From: Trochalopteron elliotii
Taxonomy: Eukaryota > Chordata > Aves > Passeriformes > Leiothrichidae
Direction of reading: 5' to 3'
Length of the DNA stretch: 64,000 nt
Assembly: GCA_024734555.1 (NCBI GenBank)
Contig: JANPWX010000338.1
Span: forward strand, 2,753,155-2,817,154
Shown piece after piece: positions 27,101-41,012 of this stretch (the stretch's first letter is position 1; every line of letters starts with the position of its first letter). Made by a program: the position numbers and the translations under genes. A model generated the notes under the pieces. That model was not told the origin of the DNA, made no database searches, and worked only from the letters and a program-made list of their open reading frames with translations.

Positions 27101-30100
27101 CAGTGCTTTCAAAACAATCAAATTATACTAAAATTGGGGGAGAGTAAATATGTTTCAGCTACACAGTAATTTTTAACCACAGTGCTCTAATAAGTATATC
27201 AATAAGAGCTTGCCAGCAGTGAAGCCATTGTATAAGTGTCTCCAAATACTCCAAAGAAATGATTTTGATAGCAGTCAAAAATGTTTAAAATGTCATTTTT
27301 ATAGTATGATAATGATAAGAAAACAAGGATGGCTTTGAAGAATTTTAAATGTCAAGTTGTAGGTATCAAAGACAAAAAGAAAATGAAAATTTAATTAGTA
27401 TTTAAGAGATATTCATTAGGCCTCTCTTCTGTCAAACAGAATGTGTTGGGGACTCGCTTCTCCATTTAAAAAAATGCACTGAGAAATTAAAGCTGCACAG
27501 CAGATCTGCTACCTGCTGTAAGCATTTGTATGTTTCTTATGGACAGCATCCAAAAAAAGGATTAATTTTTATGTTAATGTCCAAATTGTTTAAACTGCTA
27601 AAGGACTCATTTGCCATAGCAAACTAAGTCCTAAGTAGTTCAGCCAGACAGACACCAGAAAAAAAGGAAATTCTGTAGAAATTCATCAGGAAAAGGTTTA
27701 TGTGCTGACCACTTTGCTCCCTCCCTCTTAGAAGTACGTCAATATTGACATTACCTTTCATTTGCCCAGTTTGGATAAAGAGCAAATTTCACATACATAA
27801 AGTAAATCTTTAACCATGTGTAAAATGAAGGAGCAGCATGTATCTCAGTTGTTCTAATTTTGTAGGCAATAAGGCTATTTGCCAATATTGCTGAGCAGTG
27901 TGTGTCCAGCAAATTAGAACGCATAAAAATATGTCTTCCCCAGAGATGTCTGAAGGCTATCTCAACTTAAAGCAGTTTTTTTTTTTTTTGTGGGAAAGAA
28001 ATCCTATAATAGATGTGATTTTGACAAAATAATAGGTGACTGAGGAGTGAAAAGTTCATGGAAATTAATGCCAAGTCTTCCATAAAATCATCTAATAAAA
28101 GAAATGAGGTAAAACATTAGTTCAGTGTGCTTCTCCTATTATTTCAGATCTCAAAAGTGCTGATACAGGATTTAATTATCTATATAGAATTGTACAGAGA
28201 ATAATTCTTATTTTATTTCAAAATTGTTTTTATCTTAACTATATACTTGTAATATGCTCAGTGTGATCCTTGTGGCAAAATAAAACAAATATTTGAATAA
28301 TATTATTTGCATTAAAATTTTATTCTTTTTTAACCTTTTTATTATGTATTTGCATTATTACTTCTCATCTCAGACTCCAAACATTTTATGATCTCATGAA
28401 AAAAGTCACGGAACCTAAATTCCGGACTGATCCTCCAGCTGTGATACACCTCCCACTGGGAATATGAGATAACCAGAATTAGTGTAAATCTTTCAGGCAA
28501 CACAGGTTACCTCAGAAAGTTTAAAATATAGTTTGGATTTGATATGCTTGTTGAGACAGTCTCATTTTAGTCTTGGAAAGTATTGCAGTATCTTTACACT
28601 GAAGAGATGGTGCTTTGTTTTAAAATGTCAGGAACAATTCTGCAATATTATTTGTATTATAGGAACAGGTATAATATGCACAGGTAATAAAAACAAATAC
28701 TCCATTCCATATGCTTCGGTTGAAAACTGACAGATTTTTCAGGAATTAATTTTTAATAAGAAATTACTTTGATTCATGGAAATCTTTATTTTTACATCAG
28801 TTTATATTGGTTTATATTTCCATCACTTTCCATCACTTGCTTTAGCACGTAAGACATATATACATATAAACCATCTTGGTTTCAGCTTTCTTGTTCATGA
28901 CTGATTGCTGGAAAGTACAATGTTCAATCAAACCCTTCCGAGAATATGGTTACATTATGTAGGCCAGATTAACATTTTGATTCCTATATCCACCATCAAA
29001 AGCCTGGGCCCAGCGAGCCAGATTGTTACACACAAGTAGGAGTTGAATGCATTTTTTATTTTAAACTGAGCCAATTTGGTTTTTAAGACCCACTGACAGT
29101 TCTTGCAGTTCGGTGTAATATCTGACCACTCTCTCTGTGAAAAGTGCACTGGCTTAATTAATGTTTTAGCATCTCTGTGAGTGATTGAAATACCCATGTG
29201 TGGATAACGTGGGCAAAGTAACATCACACGCAGAGCTGAGTCTAGACGAGAGTGGCATTTTAATGTCAGAGTTAGCTTGGTCACTTCAGGCAAGCAGGAA
29301 TGCAGATAGAAATAAAATGTTGTTAGCTGCTTCTGAAGTTAAAATCGTTTTTCTGGGAGATGGAAGTAACTGGTAAATCCTTCTGGTATAAAAGAAAAGA
29401 TGCTATCCTTGTCAAATCCCATTGTCTGCAGTACAAGCATGCACTCCAAGTATATATTAGGCATGTTCTTTATTAGTAGTATGCTCTAAATCTCTTTAAT
29501 GCTGATTATTTTATGCTCTCTTGTCCAGATGTTTGTAAGACCATAATGAACCTCAAAGTATGATTTACGTAAATGTATTGGGCTGAAAATACTACTTTTC
29601 ACAGGACTTTAGAATATACTCAGTAAGAAGTGAGTAACATGTGCAAGTCATTTTTATAGTGTTCTTGAGCTATCCATGAAATCCCTTCACAGGATTTGTA
29701 GGAGAAGCATGGCCACTGTCTTAAGACTTCCAGTCTGTGGAGAAGAAGTGGACATCTGTTATCCATTAAAGTGGAAGTGGAGAGGGCATCTGGAACTCCA
29801 TGCATGATAAGGGGTAAAGATTTCAGTTGGACAACAAAGGATACTGGAATACCAGCTTCCAAGGGGCAGGAGCAAACCCCTGAACCAAACCCAGCTTTAC
29901 ATTATTAGCAAGACTTGTTAGAAACCTTCCTGTGCATTTTTCCTTGCTCTCTACTTTCTTTTTAAAGGTTTAGTGACATTTACCCATAAGTGTGATAAAA
30001 ATCACACAATGAGACAAGAATAAATTATGAGACATCATGTGCAATACACAGTCCTATATTAGTAAATTTTAACTGGAAAATTTTGGTGGTGTTCTAGTCA

Positions 30101-32261
30101 CTTAAGGATAACTCTTAATCCTTCCTTTTCCAAGATAAACATAATTTATTTGCCTAAATTAAAAGACCTCCCAAATATCCTTGTCAGAATGCTACTATGA
30201 GTCTTCCTCAAATGTATGTCCTTTGCATTCATTAAAATACTATTGCAGTATTTCGATAATCCTTGTTTTGGTAGATTCCCTGTACTTCTTGTACTTAAGT
30301 AGATTTGATTTTCACCTAATTTCAAAATGGACTAGCTTAAATAAAGGAATAGCCATTTCTCTAGATTTCCAAATTCTATCTGAATGAGTAAATTAGCAAA
30401 ATTTGTCAGCAGCCTTTACTTCTTAAAATAGCTAGGAATTGTAATTATGTGCCTAATTTTGTCTTTGCGGTTTTCTGCAATTAAGATGCTATTTAAATAT
30501 TTTGGATCTAACACCAAAATGTTTAATTTTTTTTTTTTTACTCATCAGCGAATAAAATTCTCTATTTTGCTGCATTAAATCTGTGTCAATAAGTCCACTA
30601 GGTTGCTTCTTGAGTAACAAAGGAGTAAGTTTTTCACTTTTATAAACAAATAAAATCAATGCTTGAGAGAAGAGCTGGTGATTAAACCAAATTTGCTGCC
30701 TACTTAGAATAATTGATATGTTCAGTAAGAAAGTACAATCTCAAGGAAAATTTTTTTTAGAGTGTTTCTGCCATCAAAGAACTTCTGGTTTTTTTAATGG
30801 TCCATTAATGACTGTTTTTTATTCGAGCTTCAGACACCTGAGAAATGTATTTACAGACCTTTAAACCATTTGTGATTTTTTTAAAAAAACTGTAAGAGAT
30901 TGATATCAAATTCCCCTTACGTTTTTTAATTTGCAGAAAATGTTTTGCTCAGTTATTGCTTGAAGCACCTGTTATTTTGTCTTTATAAGTAATTTAAATT
31001 ATCAGCTAAGAGCTTAATTGAAAAAAAAAAAAAAAGATGTTCCAAAATGGTGGCTTGTTTCTGTGTAAATTTTCAAGGAAACGTGTACCTTATCTTTGGG
31101 AAAGCAAATTATCATGCGGTACCTTATATTCAGTGTCAAATACTTCCAACTTCTTTACATGATGCATGACAGTTCTTCAAAGAAAAATTTCTTTAAATTC
31201 AGAGGTGAAGGTTGTTAATGACATTGATATCTTCTTGGTCAGGCAAACCATTCTGGCATTACATGAAATACATGTTGATATAGAATCATCCAACAATATA
31301 GTTACTGCTGTGTCTGAGTAATAATCCAAACAGTGTGACTTAAGATAATTTACTGTTTGAAACACACGAGCATACATAAAAAGTTTGGCGGAGGCTTTTT
31401 ATTTTTTTCCTCTTATTGGCAATGCTAATATTTTCTCAAAGTGGAGTTCCTGTATTTTACATTTTTCTGTGGACACAATGGTAAGCAGCATTTTTGACTG
31501 TGATATTTTGACCCTTCTGTGATATTCATTCCCTGAACAGTGAAGATAAACATGTGATGCAATGTCATATATATGAAATATCTCCTGTCACACAAATGTA
31601 TGTATTTTTAAGTCTGTGATCAAAAGTTTTCCAGCAAAAATAGAAAATTGCTCTTCAGTCTTTGTTTTCTTGCCTGTTGAATGCTCATAGCCCTAGGCTT
31701 GTATGAAGATCGCTTTCTAGGAAATTCCTTTGTCTTATTCCATGCCATTTCAGTGTCAGCTTTTTTGTTTAACTTCTGTTCTTGAAACAGCTGTCTCTTC
31801 ATTTGTGCTAGATAACCCTCATATCCTTTGCCTCTTAAAATCTCTCCATAAAGCCTGCTTCCCTTAAATAGCCTTCCCGATTTTTATCTCTGTACTCCTC
31901 ACAACACACCTACTTCCACATCTTCTAAATATTCTCAGGGGGCAGCATAAATCCTACAAAGGCATGTAAACAAGCTTACTAGTACAGACTGAGTTGTGCA
32001 AGTGAAGATCTAAGCCTGTTGGAACAGTGATTTCTTCTTCCATGATGCTGCAGAGATACATGCATGTGAAGTATCAGTATTTTAATAATTCTGATGGTGT
32101 CAGGCATACATGCAAAGAAAGTCTTTGAATAAAAAGGCTCTCTTTACTTAGCTTTAGATATGTTTATTTAGGCTTCATACAAATTGTGTATAGGTACACA
32201 ATCACAAAACCCAGATGTTGTGCTTCAAGCATGAGAAACCCGTCTATTGGCCACCAACTCT

Positions 32262-32262
32262 C

Positions 32263-32308
<46 letters not shown>

Positions 32309-32318
32309 NNNNNNNNNC

Positions 32319-32365
<47 letters not shown>

Positions 32366-32378
32366 AAAAAAAAAAAAA
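32262..32378. repeat. (CAA)n microsatellite with adjoining A-run
   Basis: CAA units run on both sides of a short block of Ns and pass directly into a 15-base A run at 32364-32378, followed by a G/A-rich segment. The array produces spurious poly-Gln, poly-Asn and poly-Thr frames on the + strand. It lies deep in an intron. Confidence 0.97.
32309..32317. other. Assembly gap (9 Ns) within the (CAA)n array
   Basis: Nine undetermined bases interrupt the CAA array. The gap size need not be the true missing length. Confidence 0.99.
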
Positions 32379-35300
32379 GGGAAAAAGGGAAACCTTACAG
32401 AAGGTAGGTTTGATGCAATTTTGTCAAGAAACTTGAAGTCCACAAAGTCTAGTGACTATGTCCTTTCAAATGAGATCCCTCTGTCATTGAAAGTTGAAGT
32501 GACTCACCACTGCTGGAGCTCTGGGAAGAAACAAAACAATGAAACCACTTTGTTCAACAGCTGGTACAGAAAGAGGCTGATGTTGCAAACTGCACTATAC
32601 CTGTGTTAGTTTTATTTAAGGTTGCAATATCATAGTCAATACTTCATTCTAAAAACAGCAGGGAATAAATGTTGTGGGTATTACTACTCCTGCTATTAAC
32701 CAGTTTGAACCTTTTTCTTAATGTGATTAACAGGTTTTGGGTATTCAAATATAGAAGAGTTAATTCTTGCTGTCATGCATGTGGATAAGGGTGCTCAAAG
32801 AAGAGCACTGGGTTAGAGAGGAAAACCTGGCAAGGGAATCCATTAGTATAAAATCAGACAAAAATATAGTTATTTAAAATAACAACAAATGGTATTTTCT
32901 TCATGCAGGTAAACAATTTAATATTTCACAGACTAGGCAGTGAGGTGTGACCCTGACAGACAGATTCACAAATGGAGCTGCTGTATACAATTTGCTATCA
33001 TGTTTTTATTTTACAGAGGGTTTAGCATCAACACAGTACATGTTCAAAATGCTAAAAGTGGAGGTGAAAATCACTCTCAGTTGTTCAAAACTGTCTCCCT
33101 TGCAGAGCAAACTGCACTGGAGAGGCAGTAAAATTATTTCTGTAATATTAAAACATGAAGGTGTGTGGGCATGCACATGTCTGTGCTTAAATGTGTGTAA
33201 AATAATGCAGCATCCTGGATTGTGCAGCTGGAGTGGGCACTCTTAAAACAAATGGCTTGATGCTAAGGACCAATAGAGCTCTTTGTCACGGGGATTTACT
33301 AAAGTGAATTTGTAGCTAATCAATTTTTCTGTGAACTGTTCTGAAAGATTTATGTTCAGAACTCATAGTAATCACAAACCAGACCTGAGGCTTTTCACCT
33401 TGAATTTCATAGAATTGATTTGGTCTGGCAAATCTGGATTTCAGTCCAGTCATGTTTAAAGGGAGAGAGAGAACAAACTGAGAAAATTATGAAGGATTTT
33501 CAGCTTTCATTCACCTCTTAGAGCAATGGTACCCAAGAAGAACATACTTGGTTACGTGATTTAAGAGTGATTGCACAACTCTTCTTTTCTTCTCATGTGG
33601 GTGACAAAATCTCTGACCCAAAGCACCCTTGTATTCCTATAATTCTATAGAGATCTGTTCCAAACATGTAAGAGACCTCATGTATAGCTGCCATAACTTA
33701 CGAAAGTAGTTTCCAGAATATCTCTTTGACTCTCTAGACATTCTGGTCTGGGGTAGATGTTGTGTTTAAACCCGTCATTTTTGGCTGAAATTCCATAAGC
33801 AGAATTTGCAAGATTTTATTATCGTTATCTGATCTACAGTATTGAAAGATTTTTCACAGAAATTAGCATAGTGCTCATGCAAGCCAATTTGCGTTCCACA
33901 TGTGAAAAGTGATAAAATTATTTCCAAGACAGATAAGTGTATTTCACAGTAATGAATGAATTTATAACATATCTGTGCAATAAGTTGAACAATTGGCTTT
34001 CTAATTTGATATTCCAAATACAAAGTTGTCTACTTCATGCATGAATCAATGGTTTATGCAACCCAGTTCATAAAACATCAACCTAGAATTTTCCTCTGTT
34101 CCCTTTTTCCTAGTGGAGAGCCAGTTGGTTTTACAGGATCATCTGTGCCTGAAGCTCAAGCTGGTTGGCCATTGGTCCCAGCAGAACCCTTGTGTAAACA
34201 ACATGAACAGACTTATGGACAAAAAAGTGCAAGTCTGAAATTCAGGGTAAATCGAGTGAGAATTTTGCAAATTTGACAAGTGATTTAACAGCAGCTGCTG
34301 ATACTGCTGATACAAGACAGTGCAGTGCAGGACTTTGGTCATAAAGCAGCTGCCTGTGAATTACTGTGAGGCTTTAGACTGGAGAAAAAGAAGAGAATCT
34401 GAAAGGAACAAAGCATTAGAGGCCTTAAAGTTCAAAAGGGAAAGAAGCAATGTATATCTAGACATGATTAATGGAATTTTTAAAAGACTGAGTAGATAAA
34501 CTTTTGAGCTAAATATGTTTCCAGTTTAGCAGGGCGTTGCTGAGATATTTTTCATAATTTCCAAACTCGTTAGATTTACTGTATCTTTTGCAAATATTAC
34601 CTCTTGGAAGCTTGAAACAGCAAAAGAATGTTTACCATTTGTTCCCCTCCATCACGCATGCAGGGTTTTTTTAATTATTGTCTGGATGCTAGCATTATTT
34701 ATATTCTTTTTTTAGAAAACAACATTGTTGAAGTATTTGTTTTGGAGAAAAATTCCACATATAAAGAACTTCATGGATTATGATAACAGGTATGCGAAAT
34801 TATATTTAAGAAGAGGCTGGTCACAATTTAGGCCTAAGGGTATTGTCATACTCTCTTAAATTCAGCTGGTTAGTTCCAGTAATTATAATCTGACATACAA
34901 AACTATATGAAAAGACAAAAATGCACTATTTCTGAGGAAGGGATCTATGGCAAAATCCCCTTTTTGAGACTTTTTCATGGATCTGCTGTTGCAAGAGCAA
35001 TTTGTCTTCCATTTTTTGGTGCTACTTACGGAAAAGTTCTCTTTTGTGGCCTTAACCCGCATTTGAACAGAGTAGCAGAGTAACCAGAACTCCATAGTGC
35101 AAACAAAGCCTGTAGTGCTTGGGGAGTGCAAGCACTCCTGATGATACTTTGGAGAGAAATTGATTATGTCATGTCTTAGACCAGTGTTACCGGTGGCAAA
35201 CACAGCAGAATCACTGCAGCAACATATCATCCTACATGAGCAAAAGTGAGATCATAAAAAATACTTGTCTAGTTTTAGTGATTAGAATTAAGGAGTGGCT

Positions 35301-37780
35301 TAGGTCATGAAATGCCTTCAGAGGATAACTTGGCAGCCAGAGATATGGTGAAATCAGCTCACAAAAGTCTTTCACCTATGCAGTGAAATGAGAAGCCTGG
35401 GTCTTTTTGTTTGTAAACTAAGTCTTTGAGAGAAATATTGTAGATGAGTGGTCTCTACATAAAAAGACACTAATTACCTGAATATTTTGCTAAAACTTGC
35501 TCTTCCTGTGATGTCAATTGTTATGTGACATTTTTTCAGTATCCCTGTAGAGCAAAGAGGATTGCTTTATCAGACTTATCTTATTTGGCACTGTGGCTGC
35601 TGCATATTTGGACTGATTAAAAGTATTAATAAATGTAGATGAAAGAATTGATAAACAGCTATCCATCTGCATAATTCTTGGCATTAGACACAGATAGGTT
35701 AGATCTGCAATTCCGCTGTCCACATTGTCTAGCCTTTTTAATTCTGCCCTATCTGCTGACATTTGAAACAGCTGTTACAGCCCAAAGTCACAAAAAGTAA
35801 GATGTTCCCAAACATGGATGCTTTCCAGTCCAGTAGTATTTATTTCTGTGGAATTAGTGAAAAGCTTAAGTCTGTAGAGAGATCATTGATCAGTTGAAAA
35901 AGTTGTGATTAACATGTTAGGAAAACCTGCTTAGTAGCTCTCAAGTCCATGCACTGAATGATTTAAAGCCCTTTCCTCAGAGGGAAAAGTTCCATTCACA
36001 ATCTTGCAATGAAGCTAGAAACTCTGATGCAAACTATTTAATAAAAGAAGCTGGAAGGCTGAAATCAGTATTCACAATTTTCCTAAGGCTGGGCAAGTTC
36101 TCTGAGATTCCATCTAGGACAGCATGTTAGAAGAAATTCCATGTACAGTGACAATCCTACCTAATGTCTGCTGGAATGTCAATTATTGTGGGCTGTGTCT
36201 CTAGATGGTGAAAGAGCACAAACTAGAAGATATTTTAGTCCAGATCATCTTTTCTGGCATCCCTTAGTTCTGTTGTTAATGAACTATAAGAAGTTATAGC
36301 CTAATTAAGACAATGGAGAAGATTACTTATTGAAATGGATAGTAAGTGAACTTTAAGTGGTTGGTTGCTTGCTTATTTTATGAGGATTTTTTATTAGGTT
36401 TTCCACAAGTAGAAAAGTCATCAGACGAGACATGAAAGGGCACACAAAAATATATAAAAAGTGTTTGGGGGAAACAAACCCCAACCCCTAGAATTTATTT
36501 CCCTTAAGACAGTAAATATTAAAATTACAGCTAGAAAGAGAGGTAGCAATGCTGGTGGTTTGCTTTAATGGTTCCATTTTGACTTTTCAACCCTACTTTA
36601 TTTCAAGCTGCCTGTGCAAGTGCTCTAGGTGGTTAGCAACTTATAACTGGCCCTTAGGCCTTCACCTTTTTGGGCTATATTTATAAATATTTTTTTACCT
36701 TTGACTGAATGTTTTTATCTCAGAGCTAATGGCAGCTCTACTCTTCCTCAATGACATTTTAGCCTAGCATGTGAAACTGGGAAATCTAATCTTCTTTTTA
36801 CAGTTTCTTTGTACTGTTTTTCTAAGGATTCTCGTAACATCTCAAAGCTGCATTCTGTAGCATTTGAAGTGTTAAAATATAATCTCTACCTTACTTTACA
36901 AACATGTGTAAATTAAGGATAGAAGGAGTGAAGGGATTTGGGATTTTTTTTGGTGGGTATTGTGTCTAGATTGCCACATTGTTTACCTCCTGAATTTTCA
37001 CCTGAATTTCTTATGAAAAATGTCTGAAAACAATGAGAACAAGTTTATAAAAACATAGTTTTGGAGCATTGCATGTCACCTCTGAGTTGTGATGTTTATG
37101 ATTGACTTATGAACTCTTTGTGTCTGCAGAATTTTATTGATGATACAAAACACACTTTCCACACTGAATGAGTTATCTTGTCTACCCTGATCATCATCTC
37201 TTTTGTCAGCACAATTCATTTTAGGAGTAGTGAATATTAAAGTTTTTGTCCAGAGTTATTTCCTGCCGTGGGATTGACTAGTAGAGGTGTTTTCTGTTCT
37301 ATATGTTTGTGAACAATGCACAGCCTTTAAAAATCTTAGTTTCACTATTACCTGAACATGCAAAGTATCGGATATCTGTGTGCTGTAAAGTAAACAGACT
37401 TAGGAAGCACAGTGAAGTAGCTTTCTGGGAAATGTGATGGAGGCTTATTTGAAGCCAAATGCCTCAAATCCTTTCAATTTTCCAAATTACTGGTACAGCT
37501 TTTGTTTTAATTCTGTATATTGTAAATACAGTATATTTGGTTTGCACTGGTATGATCATACTTTGTGAGGAAGAGGAGACAATGTGTAGCCTTATGGAGA
37601 AGAGCAAGCCTGTAAGTTTTTTGCTAATGATTGTATGGTAGTGGAAGCCTGGAGCTGTTGCTTTGAGCATTTTTCCCATCTTCTCCTTTTCCATTTCACA
37701 AATATCTTGCAGCTGTACAAGCATATGCATTTTTCTCATGGTCATGGATTAAGGGATATGTTGATCTATAGATTCACTTG

Positions 37781-37845
37781 GCTCAGAGGCTTTGAGAGGG
37801 AGGAGCCAGAGGCTTCACAGCTCAGAGGCTTTGAGAGGGAGGAAC
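37781..37845. repeat. 39-bp period tandem duplication
   Basis: The 26-base block beginning GCTCAGAGGCTTTGAGAGGG starts at 37781 and recurs at 37820, with one difference (GGAGCC versus GGAACC). The repeat is two copies long and purine-rich. It lies in an open frame but has no coding support. Confidence 0.95.
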
Positions 37846-40800
37846 CAGTATTCTCTTTTCTGATCAACTTACAGTCTTTGTCTCCCATTCACAAAAAAAA
37901 AAAAATAAAAAATATAAGTCTTTATACCTGTATCTCCTAGAGGCTGTAGATGAATTGCCACTATATTCAATTGGCTTACAAGGTCACAACTGATGCAGGT
38001 TTTCTGAAGGAGAGGTAAGCTCCCTACCTGCCTGCCAAATGACTAATGCACAAGCATTATGTAAGGAAACTTGTTGTGCAAGTGTTGGCCAAATTCTTTG
38101 CATTGCAAATTAATCATTTATTGTTTTCGTAAATTAAAACATCAAAATTGTCTCAAAGGTGCTGTTTTATTTCATAACCTCTGCTAACGTTTTAAAAATG
38201 CTGTGTGATGCAAAGTGATCCTGAGTAAATCTATTTGTAATTTGACCTGTATGCAATGGTAGCAACCTTAAGAGCTCAAGAACACACCTAATATAGTGTA
38301 TCAGTGCTAAAGAGATGCTTAAATATCCTTATATTGGATATTGCAGAAGCTGAAGGGTGTTTGTTCAGTTTGTTGTTGCAGCTGCTGTTATTCTACTAAT
38401 GCAGTCATACTGCAACTTTTGACCAAGGTTTTTGAGAGCTAATATAAAAAACTAAGCCCTTAATTCCATATTTTTCATCCAAATCACTTTTTTGTTTAAA
38501 GTACAGCTGGTTTCCTCTGAAAAATTTGAAACACTTATTGCATTTTTTTAATTACTTGTAACATACTAAGTAGGAGTAAGCAAGAGGTGGTAAAATGCAC
38601 TGTACATCATAAAAAAACCCATACTTCTGGTAATCCCTCAGACTTTACACAGAATTATTCTGGATTATTGTTTTTAATTGTATTACCTAGTTGCTAATGT
38701 TTTTCCCCATTGTCTGTGTATTCTGCTCTTCAGTAGGGCTTTGAACTGGATTTCTTGACATAAGACCTGATGTCATAATAGAAATGCTAAAAATACTACT
38801 TTTTATGAAGAAGTGGGTTTTAAAGCAAAGTCACAATGCTAAACTGAGTGAAGTATGGCTGTGGAGTGATGATTGTTGCAGTTGTGTAATCTTTCAAACT
38901 TACATGCTCATTAACAATCATCTATATGCCTAAAGGCTGTTGAGGCAGGTGGATTGCACCTATTCACCTAGACACTGCGTAAACATGAATATGAAAAATA
39001 CATACAGTTATTCATTAAGTAGCTATAAATAAAGGCAATTTTCAGATATCTGGGCTTTTATTGGTGCTTTCATGAACTCTTATTCATAGATTTTTCTCCA
39101 TTACAGTGTACATGGGAGAGATACGACAATGAAAAATAAGGAGTCTAGCACAATAGTATATTACCCTGATAAAGAGAACTTCTATTTTCTCTTTTTCTCT
39201 TTTGTGACAGATAATGCTGGGTCTGCATGATGTCAGATCTAGTGATGTTTGAATAAATATCATATACATGAAAGGAAAAAAAAATGACAGAGGAAGCTAG
39301 GGTATGGTCTTGTAAGAGGTGTAGTATTTACAGCCATGTTTAGAGGGGAAGCTGAAACCTTTCTTGTTGCTACAGTGTTATGTCGTTAGGGAAAGAACTG
39401 CATACAAAGAAAAATGTGGCACATGAAGAGAATGACAATTTGGGTTTACCAAAGAAATTAATCAAAACTGTAATTATGGTCATTAATACCCTTTCCTGCT
39501 TGGGGAAAAAAAATTGAACAGAACTAGCAGAGTTTGCAATTATTATCAGTCCCGCTCCTGTTTCTTAAGATTGCTTTCTTCAAATATCCCTCCCTGATAT
39601 TTGTTCTGAACAGATTGGAGCTCTCACTTTGCCTGTGACTAATTGCCTAAGAACCCCACTTTTACAATGTAGTTACCTTCACTCCACACGACAGAACTTC
39701 TGTCCTTGCAAGTATTGGACCAAACCTTCAGAAAAATTAACTATGTCATTATGAGTATCAATGTATGTCACTGCTAGTTTTCCAGATAACGTAGGCATTT
39801 AATATCAGCCTTACAAGAGGATATAAGAAAAGGCCCAAGTAGAGCAAGAATTAAATACCTCATCTAGAACCTTCAAATGTTTGCTATAGCTTGTGCTGCC
39901 ATTTTGATACTAATTTCCATTAATATGCAGCTACTCTCTTCTACTGTCACTGCAAACTAAGAGCAGTCATTTCCTTTAAAGCCTATTCTGCTAGCTTTGT
40001 GTCCTAAATACAAACCCATAATTTTTTTATGTGTAATTGGTTAAATCAAATAATATATTTGATTCTATAAGCTTTGAAAGTAGGAATGATATCTGTGAAT
40101 GGTGCCACAAGGAAATACTTTTTGATTTTTACTCCTCTCTTTTGTGCAGAAGGCTTTATATAATTCATGAGAACAGCTTTGGGCTAGGAAAACATCATTT
40201 CTTGCATTTTGCTTCTGTGGAGAGCTTGCCTGATAAAATTGTCGTATTGACTAGATAAACACCCCAAACAGCAAAGCTCTAATAACCTCTCTGCTGGATA
40301 TGTGTGGATGGTGTCAGGGAGCGCTACTGAAAGAGACAAAAAGGGTTGATTCAGTCCCATCTGACAAAGACAACATTTAATGAAAGGGAACTCATTAAAT
40401 TGTTGAAGTAGACAGGTTTCTGTTCGTCTTTGCCTTATCCCAGGACCATTTATCCAGCCTTACTGTGGTTTACTAAATATGTTTCTTCTGCCAGCTAATG
40501 TAATTAGACTAGTAGTTCAGTTGATAGCAGTCTGCCTGAAGGCAGAGGAAAGACTGACACATGAGAGCCAATGTAGATGGCTCATGTTGCACAAAATAAT
40601 TGTTCTATTAAAAAAGTAAAAAAAAGCAGCCCAAAACCTGTAAATTATACAAAGAACTGTGATGACAATGAGTTATTTAGAAATTGTGGACTGTATTGTC
40701 TGCAAAACCCACTGTAAACATCATTCAATATTTTTAACTGTAATGATGACACAGGGTGTTTCATAAACTCTTTGTTTCAGTCCTAGCCCTGAAGCAACCT

Positions 40801-40986
40801 GTTGTGGGTTGGAGAAGCATGCAGGCAGTGGTAAAATAATTTCTTTTAGATTATGGGCCCTAGTGGAGATGTAGAAAAAAGTTAAATAGATGGCTGTAGT
40901 AACTGCAGCTGTGAGTACCAAAAGATCCTTCCAGAGACTCTGAAAATTGAAAAACGTTTTCTTTTCCCTGGCACTCAACTTGATGC

Positions 40987-41012
40987 TACTCTTGTAGCAA
41001 GAGTACTCTTGT
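40987..41012. repeat. Short hairpin with overlapping direct repeat
   Basis: TACTCTTG and CAAGAGTA form perfect 8-base arms around TAG, and TACTCTTGT is repeated directly at 41004. Its role is unknown. Confidence 0.85.

Noticed and set aside
34883..35230. 115-residue minus-strand open frame
   Set aside because: It has no recognisable domain, splice context or composition bias. A handful of frames this long are expected by chance in 64 kb of AT-rich DNA read in six frames.
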